Part shown: piece after piece, positions 56,884 through 64,000 of the stretch | Layout of the letters: each line of letters opens with the position of its first letter | Numbering within the stretch: position 1 is the stretch's first letter | DNA from: Rhizobium sophoriradicis | Lineage (GTDB): Bacteria; Pseudomonadota; Alphaproteobacteria; Rhizobiales; Rhizobiaceae | Assembly (NCBI RefSeq): GCF_003939025.1 | Contig: NZ_RQIH01000016.1 | Coordinates: 62,001-126,000 of the forward strand | Direction of reading: 5' to 3' | DNA length: 64,000 nt | The notes under the pieces: generated by a model | What the model saw: only the letters and a program-made list of their open reading frames with translations | Told to the model about the DNA's origin: nothing | Database searches by the model: none | Made by a program: the position numbers and the translations under genes

Positions 56884-57942
56884 TTGCCTGATATGCGTGA
56901 CGTCGAGATCATCGCGCCTAATTTCAAGCGCCGGCTCTCCGGCGTCACGTCGACCATCGTCCAGCTCATCCCATGCCAGATCCGGCTCGGCATCAGGATC
57001 GCGCCCCTCGGTCCGGGCCTGCCCGAGGACCTGCCGAAACTGAGATGGTCACAGCTCCCTGGTCTGTGGCGCAGGCCGGCACGCCGGCGCCAGCGCATCT
57101 GGCACGCCCGCCGCAACAATGAGATGGCCGTCGGCATCCTGCTCCGCCATCTCCTGCGCATGCCGCTGAAGCTCATCTTCACCTCCGCCGCGCAGCGTCG
57201 CCACACCGCCTACACGAAATGGCTGATCCGCCGCATGGATGCGGTGATCGCAACCAGCGATCGCTCCGGCTCCTTTCTCGAGGTGCCGCACACGGTCATC
57301 CAGCACGGCGTCGATCTGTCCCTGTTCCACCCGCCGGAAACGGCGGAGGACGCCATTGCCGCGACCGGTCTGCCCGGCCGCTACCTTGTCGGCTGCTTCG
57401 GTCGTGTGCGCCATCAGAAGGGCACCGATCTCTTCGTCAAGGCTATGATCGAACTCTTGCCGCAGCACCCCGAATGGACGGCCGTCGTCTCCGGCCGGGT
57501 GACGGCGGAGCACGTGGGCTTCGGCGACAAGCTCAAGGCCGATGTCGCTGCCGCCGGGCTCGCCGATCGCATCCTCTTCCTCGGCGAAGTGCCCGATATC
57601 AAGGTCTGGTATCGCCGCCTGACGCTCTATGTCGCCCCCTCCCGCAACGAGGGCTTCGGCCTGACGCCGCTCGAAGCCATGGCTTCGCGCACCGCGGTGG
57701 TAGCCTCGGACGCCGGCGCCTATTCCGAACTCATCGCCGAGGGCGAGACCGGCGCCGTTATCCCCGCCGGCGATGGCGAGGCACTGACGCGGGCAATCGC
57801 TCCCTATATCGCAGATCCGGCGCTGGCGATCGCCCATGGCGAGAATGCGCTGCGCCACGTCAGGGCGAATTTTGCCCTGGAAAAGGAAGCAAACGCCATT
57901 GGCGCCGTTTACGACCGCCTTCTCGGCGGCAATCGCGGCTGA
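56884..57942 (+). CDS. lpcC: LPS core mannosyltransferase, LpcC/LpsB type
   Basis: Length is 352 aa, equal to rhizobial LpcC/LpsB. It is a GT4 family enzyme: VGCFGRVRHQKGTDLFVKAM, VIQHGVDLSLFHPPETAEDA and the donor site EGFGLTPLEAMASRTAVVAS. It adds mannose to the inner core of lipopolysaccharide at the cytoplasmic face. The greA-lpsB pairing is that of S. meliloti, which supports the name. Symbol chosen for the R. leguminosarum name; lpsB is the S. meliloti equivalent. Confidence 0.82.
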   Translation: MPDMRDVEIIAPNFKRRLSGVTSTIVQLIPCQIRLGIRIAPLGPGLPEDLPKLRWSQLPGLWRRPARRRQRIWHARRNNEMAVGILLRHLLRMPLKLIFTSAAQRRHTAYTKWLIRRMDAVIATSDRSGSFLEVPHTVIQHGVDLSLFHPPETAEDAIAATGLPGRYLVGCFGRVRHQKGTDLFVKAMIELLPQHPEWTAVVSGRVTAEHVGFGDKLKADVAAAGLADRILFLGEVPDIKVWYRRLTLYVAPSRNEGFGLTPLEAMASRTAVVASDAGAYSELIAEGETGAVIPAGDGEALTRAIAPYIADPALAIAHGENALRHVRANFALEKEANAIGAVYDRLLGGNRG

Positions 57943-57994
57943 CGCGAACGAGAAACGGTCCGCTGGAGCTCTGAACCGGCCGCCAACCCCTCTT

Positions 57995-58079
57995 TCGTCA
58001 TGCTCGGGCTTGTACCGAGCATCTGCCGCCGTTCGATAGGGCAGCAGATCCTCGGCACAAGGCCGAGGATGACGACGAA
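57995..58079. repeat. Paired palindromic intergenic repeat
   Basis: Two copies in opposite direction: TCGTCATGCTCGGGCTTGTA at 57995 and its inverted relative ending AGGATGACGACGA at 58079. Inner stems GCTCGG/CCGAGC and CCTCGGC/GCCGAGG differ but stay paired. Related to 11710-11863. Confidence 0.72.
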
Positions 58080-58105
58080 TAGAGAACGACATCATCAACA
58101 GCAAA

Positions 58106-58127
58106 CGGCCCGCTGTAGAACGGGCCG
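58106..58127 (-). terminator. Terminator of dctA
   Basis: A perfect 7-bp GC stem CGGCCCG / CGGGCCG with an 8-base loop lies 29 bases past the dctA stop; on the minus strand it is followed by TTTG. Confidence 0.65.
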
Positions 58128-58155
58128 CTGCAAGATTATCGACGATCGGGTCGGT

Positions 58156-59490
58156 TTATTCGGCCGGTTGCAGCCCGGCCGCCGGAGCCGTCTCTTCCGT
58201 CTGGCCGCCGAGCGCTGCGGCAAGCTGCGCGGTATCCAGCTCGTTTTCCCAACGCGCCACAACGATCGTCGCCACCGCATTGCCGACGAGGTTGGTCAGC
58301 GCCCGGCATTCCGACATGAAGCGGTCGATGCCGAGGATGAGCGCCATGCCGGCGACCGGCACGGAAGGCACGACGGAAAGCGTCGCGGCAAGGGTGATGA
58401 AGCCGGCGCCGGTGATACCTGCGGCACCCTTGGAGCTCAGCATCGCCACCAGCAGCAGCAGGATCTGGTCGCCCCAGGAGAGCTGGATGCCGGTTGCCTG
58501 GGCGATGAAAAGCGCCGCCAGCGTCATGTAGATGTTGGTGCCGTCGAGATTGAAGGAATAGCCTGTGGGGATGACGAGGCCGACGACCGAGCGCTTGCAG
58601 CCGGCCTTTTCCATCTTGTTCATCAGGCCCGGAAGCGCGGCCTCAGAAGACGAGGTTCCGAGCACCAGCAGCAGCTCTTCCTTGATGTAACGCAGCAGCG
58701 CCAGGATCGAGAAGCCGTTATAGCGGGCGACGGCGCCGAGCACGACGAGAACGAAGAGCAGCGAGGTGATGTAGAAGGTGCCGATCAGCATGGCGAGATT
58801 GGCGATCGAACCGATGCCGTACTTGCCGATGGTGAAGGCCATGGCGCCGAAGGCGCCGATCGGGGCGGCCTTCATCAGGATGGCGACCAGCTTGAAGATC
58901 GGAGCCGTCAGGGCGTTGAGGATGTTGATGACCGGTTCGCCCTTTTCGCCGACCATGGCGAGCGCGATGCCGAAGAGCACCGAGAAGAACAGCACCTGCA
59001 GGATGTCGCCGTCGGCAAAGGCGCCGACGATCGTCGTCGGGATGATATTCGTGAGGAAGCCGACAACGCTCTGCTCATGCGCCTTCGTGGCAAAGGTGGC
59101 GACGGCGGCGGGATCCAGCGAAGCCGGATCGATGTTCATGCCGGCGCCTGGCTGGACGACATTGGCGACGACCATGCCGATGACGAGCGCCAGCGTCGAG
59201 AAGGTCAGGAAGTACAGCATCGCCTTGCCGGCAACGCGGCCGACCTTCTTCAGGTCGCTCATGCCGGCAATGCCGGTCGCCACCGTCAGGAAGATGACCG
59301 GAGCGATCACCATCTTCACGAGCTTGATGAAGGCATCGCCGAGCGGCTTCAGCTGGGTGCCGAGTTCGGGATAGAAATGGCCGAGCAGGATGCCTGCGGC
59401 GATAGCCGCGAGAACCTGCACGTAGAGATGGGAGTAGAAGGGCTTCTTGCCCTTGCTGTATGCGACTGCATCGAGTGGTGCTGCGATCAT
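58156..59490 (-). CDS. dctA: C4-dicarboxylate transport protein DctA
   Basis: Length is 444 aa, as in rhizobial DctA. It is a DAACS family symporter with eight or more helices and two re-entrant loops: SSEAALPGLMNKMEKAGCKR, GYSFNLDGTNIYMTLAALFI and AGITGAGFITLAATL. It imports succinate, malate and fumarate; in Rhizobium it is needed for nitrogen fixation. Divergent from dctBD, with a sigma-54 promoter and DctD sites between. Confidence 0.97.
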   Translation of the reverse strand: MIAAPLDAVAYSKGKKPFYSHLYVQVLAAIAAGILLGHFYPELGTQLKPLGDAFIKLVKMVIAPVIFLTVATGIAGMSDLKKVGRVAGKAMLYFLTFSTLALVIGMVVANVVQPGAGMNIDPASLDPAAVATFATKAHEQSVVGFLTNIIPTTIVGAFADGDILQVLFFSVLFGIALAMVGEKGEPVINILNALTAPIFKLVAILMKAAPIGAFGAMAFTIGKYGIGSIANLAMLIGTFYITSLLFVLVVLGAVARYNGFSILALLRYIKEELLLVLGTSSSEAALPGLMNKMEKAGCKRSVVGLVIPTGYSFNLDGTNIYMTLAALFIAQATGIQLSWGDQILLLLVAMLSSKGAAGITGAGFITLAATLSVVPSVPVAGMALILGIDRFMSECRALTNLVGNAVATIVVARWENELDTAQLAAALGGQTEETAPAAGLQPAE

Positions 59491-59582
59491 GATGTCCTCC
59501 TAAAGGCTCGTCCGGAACGAACTCCGGCCTCCCGAGCCGTTCGCTTCAATCCAACAGCTCAGCCGTTGTTGCGCTGTTCTTC

Positions 59583-59599
59583 GCAATCGCCGTGCCAGT
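59583..59599 (-). promoter_or_regulatory. Sigma-54 promoter of dctA
   Basis: On the minus strand TGGCAC, five bases, TTGC (59598 down to 59584) fits the -24/-12 consensus. Its -12 element lies about 95 bases before the dctA ATG, which is the usual leader length for this gene. Confidence 0.88.
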
Positions 59600-59672
59600 T
59601 TCGCGCCATCCGCCTAAATCATTGTATTTATGGCAATAAATTTTCTGGCGGGCCAGCCGCCTAACCCGCCAA

Positions 59673-59720
59673 TGCGAAAACCCACACAAATCCATTTGCG
59701 TCTCGTGCGGAAAAATGCAC
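59673..59720. promoter_or_regulatory. Two DctD-binding upstream activating sites
   Basis: TGCGAAAACCCACACA at 59673-59688 and GTGCGGAAAAATGCAC at 59705-59720 resemble the DctD operators of R. leguminosarum. They are 32 bases apart, three helical turns, and 75 to 120 bases upstream of the promoter. The second site contains the first possible dctB ATG (59715). Confidence 0.7.
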
Positions 59721-61589
59721 AAATCCGCCATGTCCTTGTCAGTCTCGCAAAGGCTTTGGCCCTCTCTGCCCTTGCACCACCGCATTCGCCGGATGTGGTG
59801 GGCCTATGCGGTACTCGCTCTCTCAGCCGTCGCCGCAAGTCTCTTGGTGAGCGGCGAGGTCGGCCGGCGCCGGGCGGAAGCGGCCCTGGAGGAACAGGCC
59901 CGCACCGATGCGAGGATGAACGTGGCGCTGCTGCGCACCGTCCTCGAAAAATACCGGGCGCTGCCCTTCGTGCTGTCGCAAGATACCGCGCTCGCCGCGG
60001 CCCTGGCGGGACGCGACGCCGGCACGTTCGAGCAGTTGAGCCGGAAGCTTGAGACACTGGCCGCCGGTACGAAGGCTGCCGTCATCTATGTCATCGACAA
60101 GGATGGCATCGCGGTTTCGGCCAGCAACTGGCGCGAACCGACGAGCTTCGTCGGCAGCAACTATCGCTTCCGCGAGTATTTTCAGGGCGCCGTCGCTCAA
60201 GGGCAGGCCGAGCATTTCGCGCTCGGCACCGTCAGCAAGAAGCCCGGTCTTTATATTTCCGAGCGGATATCAGGCAGCGACGGTCTCCTGGGCGTCGTCG
60301 TCGTCAAGGTCGAATTCGACGATGTCGAGGCGGATTGGAATGCCTCGGGCGCCCCGTCCTACGTCATCGACGATCGCGGCATCGTCCTCATCACCAGCAT
60401 TCCCTCCTGGCGGTTCATGACGATCGGCCGCATTGCCGAGGATCGGCTGACCGCGATCCGCGAGAGCCTTCAATTCGGTGACGCGCCGCTTCAGCCGTTG
60501 CCGCTCGATATCATCAGGCACCTTGGCGACGGGCTTGCTGTCGTTGAGATCGTCACGCCCGGCGGCGCCGGTAAGACCAGCTTTCTCAATGTCGGGATGC
60601 CTATCCCTGCGACCGGCTGGCACCTGCAGCATCTTGTTGCATTGGGACCGTCCGTCGATGCGGCGGTCCGCGAAACGCGCATGCTGGCGCTGCTCTTGCT
60701 TTTGCCGCTCCTGGCGGGCGCAGCCTTCCTCTTGCGCCGTCGCCAGACGATCACGCTGAGGATTTTCAGGGAGCAGCAGGCGCGCGAAGAACTGGAACAA
60801 CGCGTGGCTGAGCGGACGCTGGATCTCAGCCAGGCGCGGGATCGGCTGCAGGCCGAGATCGCCGGTCATCGCAGCACCGAGCAGAAGCTCCAGGCGGTGC
60901 AGCAGGACCTGGTGCAGGCAAACCGGCTGGCGATCCTCGGCCAGGTTGCCGCCGGCGTCGCCCATGAGATCAACCAGCCGGTGGCGACTATCCGCGCCTA
61001 TGCGGACAATGCCCGCACCTTCCTCGACCGCGGCCAGACGGCACCCGCCGGTGAAAATCTTCAGAACATCGCCGCACTGACGGAACGCATCGGCTCGATC
61101 ACCGAGGAGCTGAAGACCTTCGCCCGCAAGGGCCGCGGCAGCGCCGAGCCGACAGGCTTGAAGGACGTCATCGAGGGGGCGGTGATGCTGTTGCGCAGCC
61201 GCTTTGCCGGCCGCATGGATACGCTCGACATCGCGCTGCCGCCGGCCGAGCTGCAGGTCATGGGCAGCAGGATCCGCCTCGAGCAGGTGCTGATCAACCT
61301 GCTTCAGAACGCGCTGGAGGCCGTAGCGCCGAAGGCCGAAGAGGGGCGCGTCGAGGTCAGGACATCGGCCGATGCGGAGACGGTGACGCTGACGGTTGCC
61401 GACAACGGCCCCGGCATTTCGCCCGAAATCCGCAAAGGCCTGTTCACGCCGTTCAACACCTCGAAGGAAAAAGGTCTCGGTCTCGGGCTCGTCATCTCCA
61501 AGGACATCGTCGGCGATTACGGCGGCCGGATGGAAGTTGAGAGCGATGGCGAGGGAAGCCGGTTCATCGTTCATCTGAGGAAGGCTTGA
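59715..61589 (+). CDS. dctB: C4-dicarboxylate sensor kinase DctB
   Basis: The first ATG (59715) gives 624 aa; one at 59730 (MSLSVSQRLWPSLPLHHRIR) avoids the DctD site and is just as likely. Helices at about 28-48 and 322-342 flank a periplasmic double PAS-like sensor. A coiled coil leads to the kinase: H-box with His417 (AAGVAHEINQPVATIRAYAD), N-box LINLLQNALEAVAP, and G-boxes NGPGISPEIRKG and KGLGLGLVISKD. It senses external dicarboxylates with DctA and phosphorylates DctD. Confidence 0.95.
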   Translation: MHKSAMSLSVSQRLWPSLPLHHRIRRMWWAYAVLALSAVAASLLVSGEVGRRRAEAALEEQARTDARMNVALLRTVLEKYRALPFVLSQDTALAAALAGRDAGTFEQLSRKLETLAAGTKAAVIYVIDKDGIAVSASNWREPTSFVGSNYRFREYFQGAVAQGQAEHFALGTVSKKPGLYISERISGSDGLLGVVVVKVEFDDVEADWNASGAPSYVIDDRGIVLITSIPSWRFMTIGRIAEDRLTAIRESLQFGDAPLQPLPLDIIRHLGDGLAVVEIVTPGGAGKTSFLNVGMPIPATGWHLQHLVALGPSVDAAVRETRMLALLLLLPLLAGAAFLLRRRQTITLRIFREQQAREELEQRVAERTLDLSQARDRLQAEIAGHRSTEQKLQAVQQDLVQANRLAILGQVAAGVAHEINQPVATIRAYADNARTFLDRGQTAPAGENLQNIAALTERIGSITEELKTFARKGRGSAEPTGLKDVIEGAVMLLRSRFAGRMDTLDIALPPAELQVMGSRIRLEQVLINLLQNALEAVAPKAEEGRVEVRTSADAETVTLTVADNGPGISPEIRKGLFTPFNTSKEKGLGLGLVISKDIVGDYGGRMEVESDGEGSRFIVHLRKA

Positions 61590-61593
61590 GATC

Positions 61594-62940
61594 ATGGACA
61601 TGGCCATACCCGTTGCTTTGATCGACGATGACGGCGATCTGCGCCGCGCCACGGCCCAGACGCTGGAGCTCGCCGGCTTCTTCGTTTCCGCCTATGACGG
61701 TGCCAAAGCAGCGCTGGCCGACCTGCCGGCCGACTTCGCCGGCCCCGTCGTCACCGATATCCGCATGCCCGAGATCGACGGGCTGCAGCTGTTCGCCACG
61801 CTCAAAGACCTGGATGCCGACCTGCCCGTCATCCTGATGACTGGCCACGGCGATATCCCGATGGCCGTCCAGGCCATCCAGGACGGCGCCTATGATTTCA
61901 TCGCCAAACCCTTCCCGGCCGACCGGCTCGTCCAGAGTGTGCGCCGCGCCAGCGAGAAACGGCGGCTCGTCCTGGAAAACCGCATGCTGCGCAAGGCTGC
62001 CGACGACGCGCAGGAGACTTTGCCGCTGATCGGCCAAACGCCCGTCATGGACAATCTCAGGAAGATCCTTCGCCATATCGCCGATACAGATGTCGACGTG
62101 CTGGTCGCCGGCGAAACCGGCAGCGGCAAGGAAGTGGTCGCCCAGATCCTGCATCAGTGGAGCCACCGACGGAAAGGCAACTTCGTGGCGCTGAACTGCG
62201 GGGCGCTGCCCGAAACCGTCATCGAAAGCGAGCTGTTCGGTCATGAGGCCGGCGCCTTCACCGGCGCCCAGAAGCGCCGCATGGGCCGCATCGAACATGC
62301 AAGCGGCGGCACGCTTTTCCTCGACGAGATCGAAAGCATGCCCGTCGCCACACAGGTCAAGATGCTGCGGGTGCTGGAGATGCGCGAAATCACCCCGCTC
62401 GGCACCAACGAGGTGCGCCCGGTCGACCTGCGCGTCGTCGCGGCCGCCAAGATCGATCTCGGAGATCCCGAGGTGCGGGGCGATTTTCGCGAGGACCTCT
62501 ATTACAGGCTGAATGTCGTGACGATCTCCATTCCGCCGCTCAGAGAGCGCCGTGAAGATATTCCGCTGCTGTTCTCCCATTTCGCCGCGCGCGCCGCCGA
62601 GCGCTTCCGCCGCGACGTGCCGGAACTTTCAGAGAATGTCCGCCATCATCTTGCCACCCATGTATGGCCGGGCAATGTCCGCGAGCTCTCCCATTATGCC
62701 GAACGCGTGGTGCTGGGCGTCGAAGGCGGCGCAGCAGCGCCCCTTCCCCCGCAGCCGGCGGGCGGCACGCTGCCCGAGCGGCTGGAACGCTACGAGGCCG
62801 AGATCATCCGCGATGCGCTCGCGAGCAATGACGGCGACGTGCGCCGCACCATCGAGGCGCTCGGCATCCCGAGAAAGACGTTTTACGACAAGCTCCAGCG
62901 GCACGGCATCAACCGCGGCGGCTATGCCTCGCGTAAATAA
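61594..62940 (+). CDS. dctD: C4-dicarboxylate response regulator DctD, sigma-54 activator
   Basis: Length is 448 aa. The receiver has acid pocket IDDDGDL and phosphorylated Asp in VVTDIRMPEIDG. The AAA+ domain has Walker A GETGSGKE, sigma-54 contact loop GAFTGAQKRR and Walker B TLFLDEIESMP. The Fis-type HTH at the end is VRRTIEALGIPRKTFYDKLQ. It activates the dctA sigma-54 promoter when phosphorylated. Starts 4 bases after dctB. Confidence 0.97.
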   Translation: MDMAIPVALIDDDGDLRRATAQTLELAGFFVSAYDGAKAALADLPADFAGPVVTDIRMPEIDGLQLFATLKDLDADLPVILMTGHGDIPMAVQAIQDGAYDFIAKPFPADRLVQSVRRASEKRRLVLENRMLRKAADDAQETLPLIGQTPVMDNLRKILRHIADTDVDVLVAGETGSGKEVVAQILHQWSHRRKGNFVALNCGALPETVIESELFGHEAGAFTGAQKRRMGRIEHASGGTLFLDEIESMPVATQVKMLRVLEMREITPLGTNEVRPVDLRVVAAAKIDLGDPEVRGDFREDLYYRLNVVTISIPPLRERREDIPLLFSHFAARAAERFRRDVPELSENVRHHLATHVWPGNVRELSHYAERVVLGVEGGAAAPLPPQPAGGTLPERLERYEAEIIRDALASNDGDVRRTIEALGIPRKTFYDKLQRHGINRGGYASRK

Positions 62941-62945
62941 GCTTT

Positions 62946-63413
62946 TCAGACTTCTACCAGTCCGAGTTTCTTCACCTGGCGGATCGTCAGCATGGTGCGC
63001 ACGGTATCGACATGTTCGTTCGCCGTCAGAACTTCGATGACGAAGTCCTGGAAGTGGGTGAGGTTCTCCGCCACGCAATGCAGCAGGAAATCGCTGTCGC
63101 CCGAGACCATCCAGGCCTGCCGCACCAGCGGCCATTCGGTGGTGGCGGCGGCAAAGGCCTTGAGATTGCCTTCCGACTGATGCTTGAGCCCAACCATGCA
63201 GAAAGCGACCAGGTCGAAGCCGAGCTTCGGGCTGTTCAGCATGGCGTGATAGCCTTCGATGATGCCGGCTTCCTCGAGCTTGCGCACCCGGCGCAGGCAG
63301 GGCGGCGCCGAAATACCGACGCGATCGGCGAGCTCGACATTGGTCATGCGGCCGTCGGCCTGCAGCTCCCGGAGGATCTTTATGTCGATGACGTCGAGTT
63401 CCGTGCGACCCAC
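62946..63413 (-). CDS. lrp: Lrp/AsnC family regulator
   Basis: The GTG at 63413 (VGRTELDVIDIKILRELQAD), with AAAGG upstream, gives 155 aa; the frame to 63473 has no support. HTH: MTNVELADRVGISAPPCLRR. Sensor domain: GYHAMLNSPKLGFDLVAFCM and VSGDSDFLLHCVAEN. It is divergent from trxB and faces dctD. The order lrp-trxB next to the greA-lps region is as in S. meliloti. Confidence 0.92.
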   Translation of the reverse strand: MGRTELDVIDIKILRELQADGRMTNVELADRVGISAPPCLRRVRKLEEAGIIEGYHAMLNSPKLGFDLVAFCMVGLKHQSEGNLKAFAAATTEWPLVRQAWMVSGDSDFLLHCVAENLTHFQDFVIEVLTANEHVDTVRTMLTIRQVKKLGLVEV

Positions 63414-63644
63414 TTCGCGGCCTTTCTTTAATTCTGCGCGGCGAGCTTCTATATAAAGCCGCGGAATACGCAAGAAAGTTTCAAGCCGATGACGGATTCT
63501 TGCACATCAAGGCGATTTGCCTTGTTGGTAATGCAAGGCTGCCCTTGAATAATAGCATTGGACGTTCATAAATGGCGCATGGACCGCGAAACGGCCGTAA
63601 TCCCTATTTAGCCGCCGCCCTCCTGCCAGTCGAAAGGAAATGAC

Positions 63645-64000
63645 ATGCCCGCCCGCCACACGAAGGTGCTCATCATCGGTTCCGGACCCGCCGGCTATAC
63701 GGCCGCGGTCTATGCCGCGCGCGCCATGCTGAAGCCGGTCTTGATCGCCGGTCTCGAACAGGGCGGTCAGCTGATGATCACCACCGATGTCGAGAACTAT
63801 CCGGGCTTTGCCGATCCGATCCAGGGCCCCTGGCTGATGGAGCAGATGCTGCAGCAGGCAAAACATGTCGGCGCCGAGATCGTCAACGACCTCGTGACCG
63901 AGGTCGACATGAACCAGCGGCCCTTCGTCGCTCGCACCGACAGCGGCCAGGTATGGACCGCCGATACGCTGATCATCGCCACCGGCGCCAAGGCCAAGTG
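63645..64000 (+). CDS. trxB: Thioredoxin reductase, N-terminal part, cut by window edge
   Basis: The ATG at 63645 (MPARHTKVLIIGSGPAGYTA), with GAAAGGAAA upstream, starts the FAD-binding fold: GSGPAGYTAAVYAARAMLKP, then GGQLMITTDVENYPGFADPI and LIIATGAKAK at the edge. The redox CxxC pair lies beyond the window. It reduces thioredoxin with NADPH. Confidence 0.95.
   Translation, partial: MPARHTKVLIIGSGPAGYTAAVYAARAMLKPVLIAGLEQGGQLMITTDVENYPGFADPIQGPWLMEQMLQQAKHVGAEIVNDLVTEVDMNQRPFVARTDSGQVWTADTLIIATGAKAK

Overview
The window is a 64 kb piece of a fast-growing Rhizobium chromosome, most like the R. etli / R. leguminosarum group. The evidence is the high-GC codon use, RIME-type intergenic palindromes, the dnaG-recQ-kbl-tdh-rpoD neighbourhood, the greA-lpcC/lpsB and lrp-trxB pairs, and a complete dctA/dctBD locus. 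Most genes are ordinary housekeeping; novelty is concentrated in the first 11 kb. No tRNA, rRNA, CRISPR array or intact insertion sequence was seen.

Region 1 (1-3.7 kb) is the control end of a Mu-like prophage. A LexA-like S24 repressor (+ strand) faces a leftward early operon: Ner-like regulator, tiny membrane protein, 120-aa protein, ParB-like protein, 152-aa protein and the start of a MuA transposase cut by the window edge. Three near-identical palindromes lie between the two transcription units and look like the lysogeny operators.

Region 2 (3.7-11 kb) is an accessory block of poorly known genes. It has an AAA/ABC-type ATPase with a CPFC zinc-hook motif (RloC-like, a possible phage-defence protein), a 275-aa unknown, a DUF4238 protein, an unknown that probably starts at a CTG codon, a 30-aa ORF, and the frameshifted wreck of a Dam-type adenine methylase beside a 26-bp inverted repeat.

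Region 3 (11-25.5 kb) is chromosomal backbone of small lipoproteins, secreted paralogues and DUF proteins (SIMPL, YjbQ, DUF1428, DUF922, DUF6894, DUF427, B3/B4). It also carries an EamA exporter with an AraC regulator, an APH(3')-type kinase, a proline-rich DUF930 protein, a GYD protein and rpoD. Several large palindromic repeats occupy the gaps.

Region 4 (26-38 kb) has GFA, threonine degradation (tdh-kbl), recQ-dnaG, a candidate small RNA with a perfect terminator, YqeY, carA and an unknown 437-aa gene with a small YCII-like partner. Region 5 (38-48.5 kb) looks partly accessory: a sulfite-oxidase-like molybdoenzyme, an adenylate cyclase behind a branched-chain amino acid binding protein, an ABM monooxygenase, a MATE exporter, a frameshifted TetA-like exporter and a YpfJ metallopeptidase.

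Region 6 (48.6-64 kb) has a zinc alcohol dehydrogenase, carB and an SOS-type pair (radical SAM protein plus UdgX-like uracil-DNA binding protein) with a LexA box. Then come greA, the LPS-core glycosyltransferase, dctA with a sigma-54 promoter and DctD sites, dctBD, lrp and the start of trxB.
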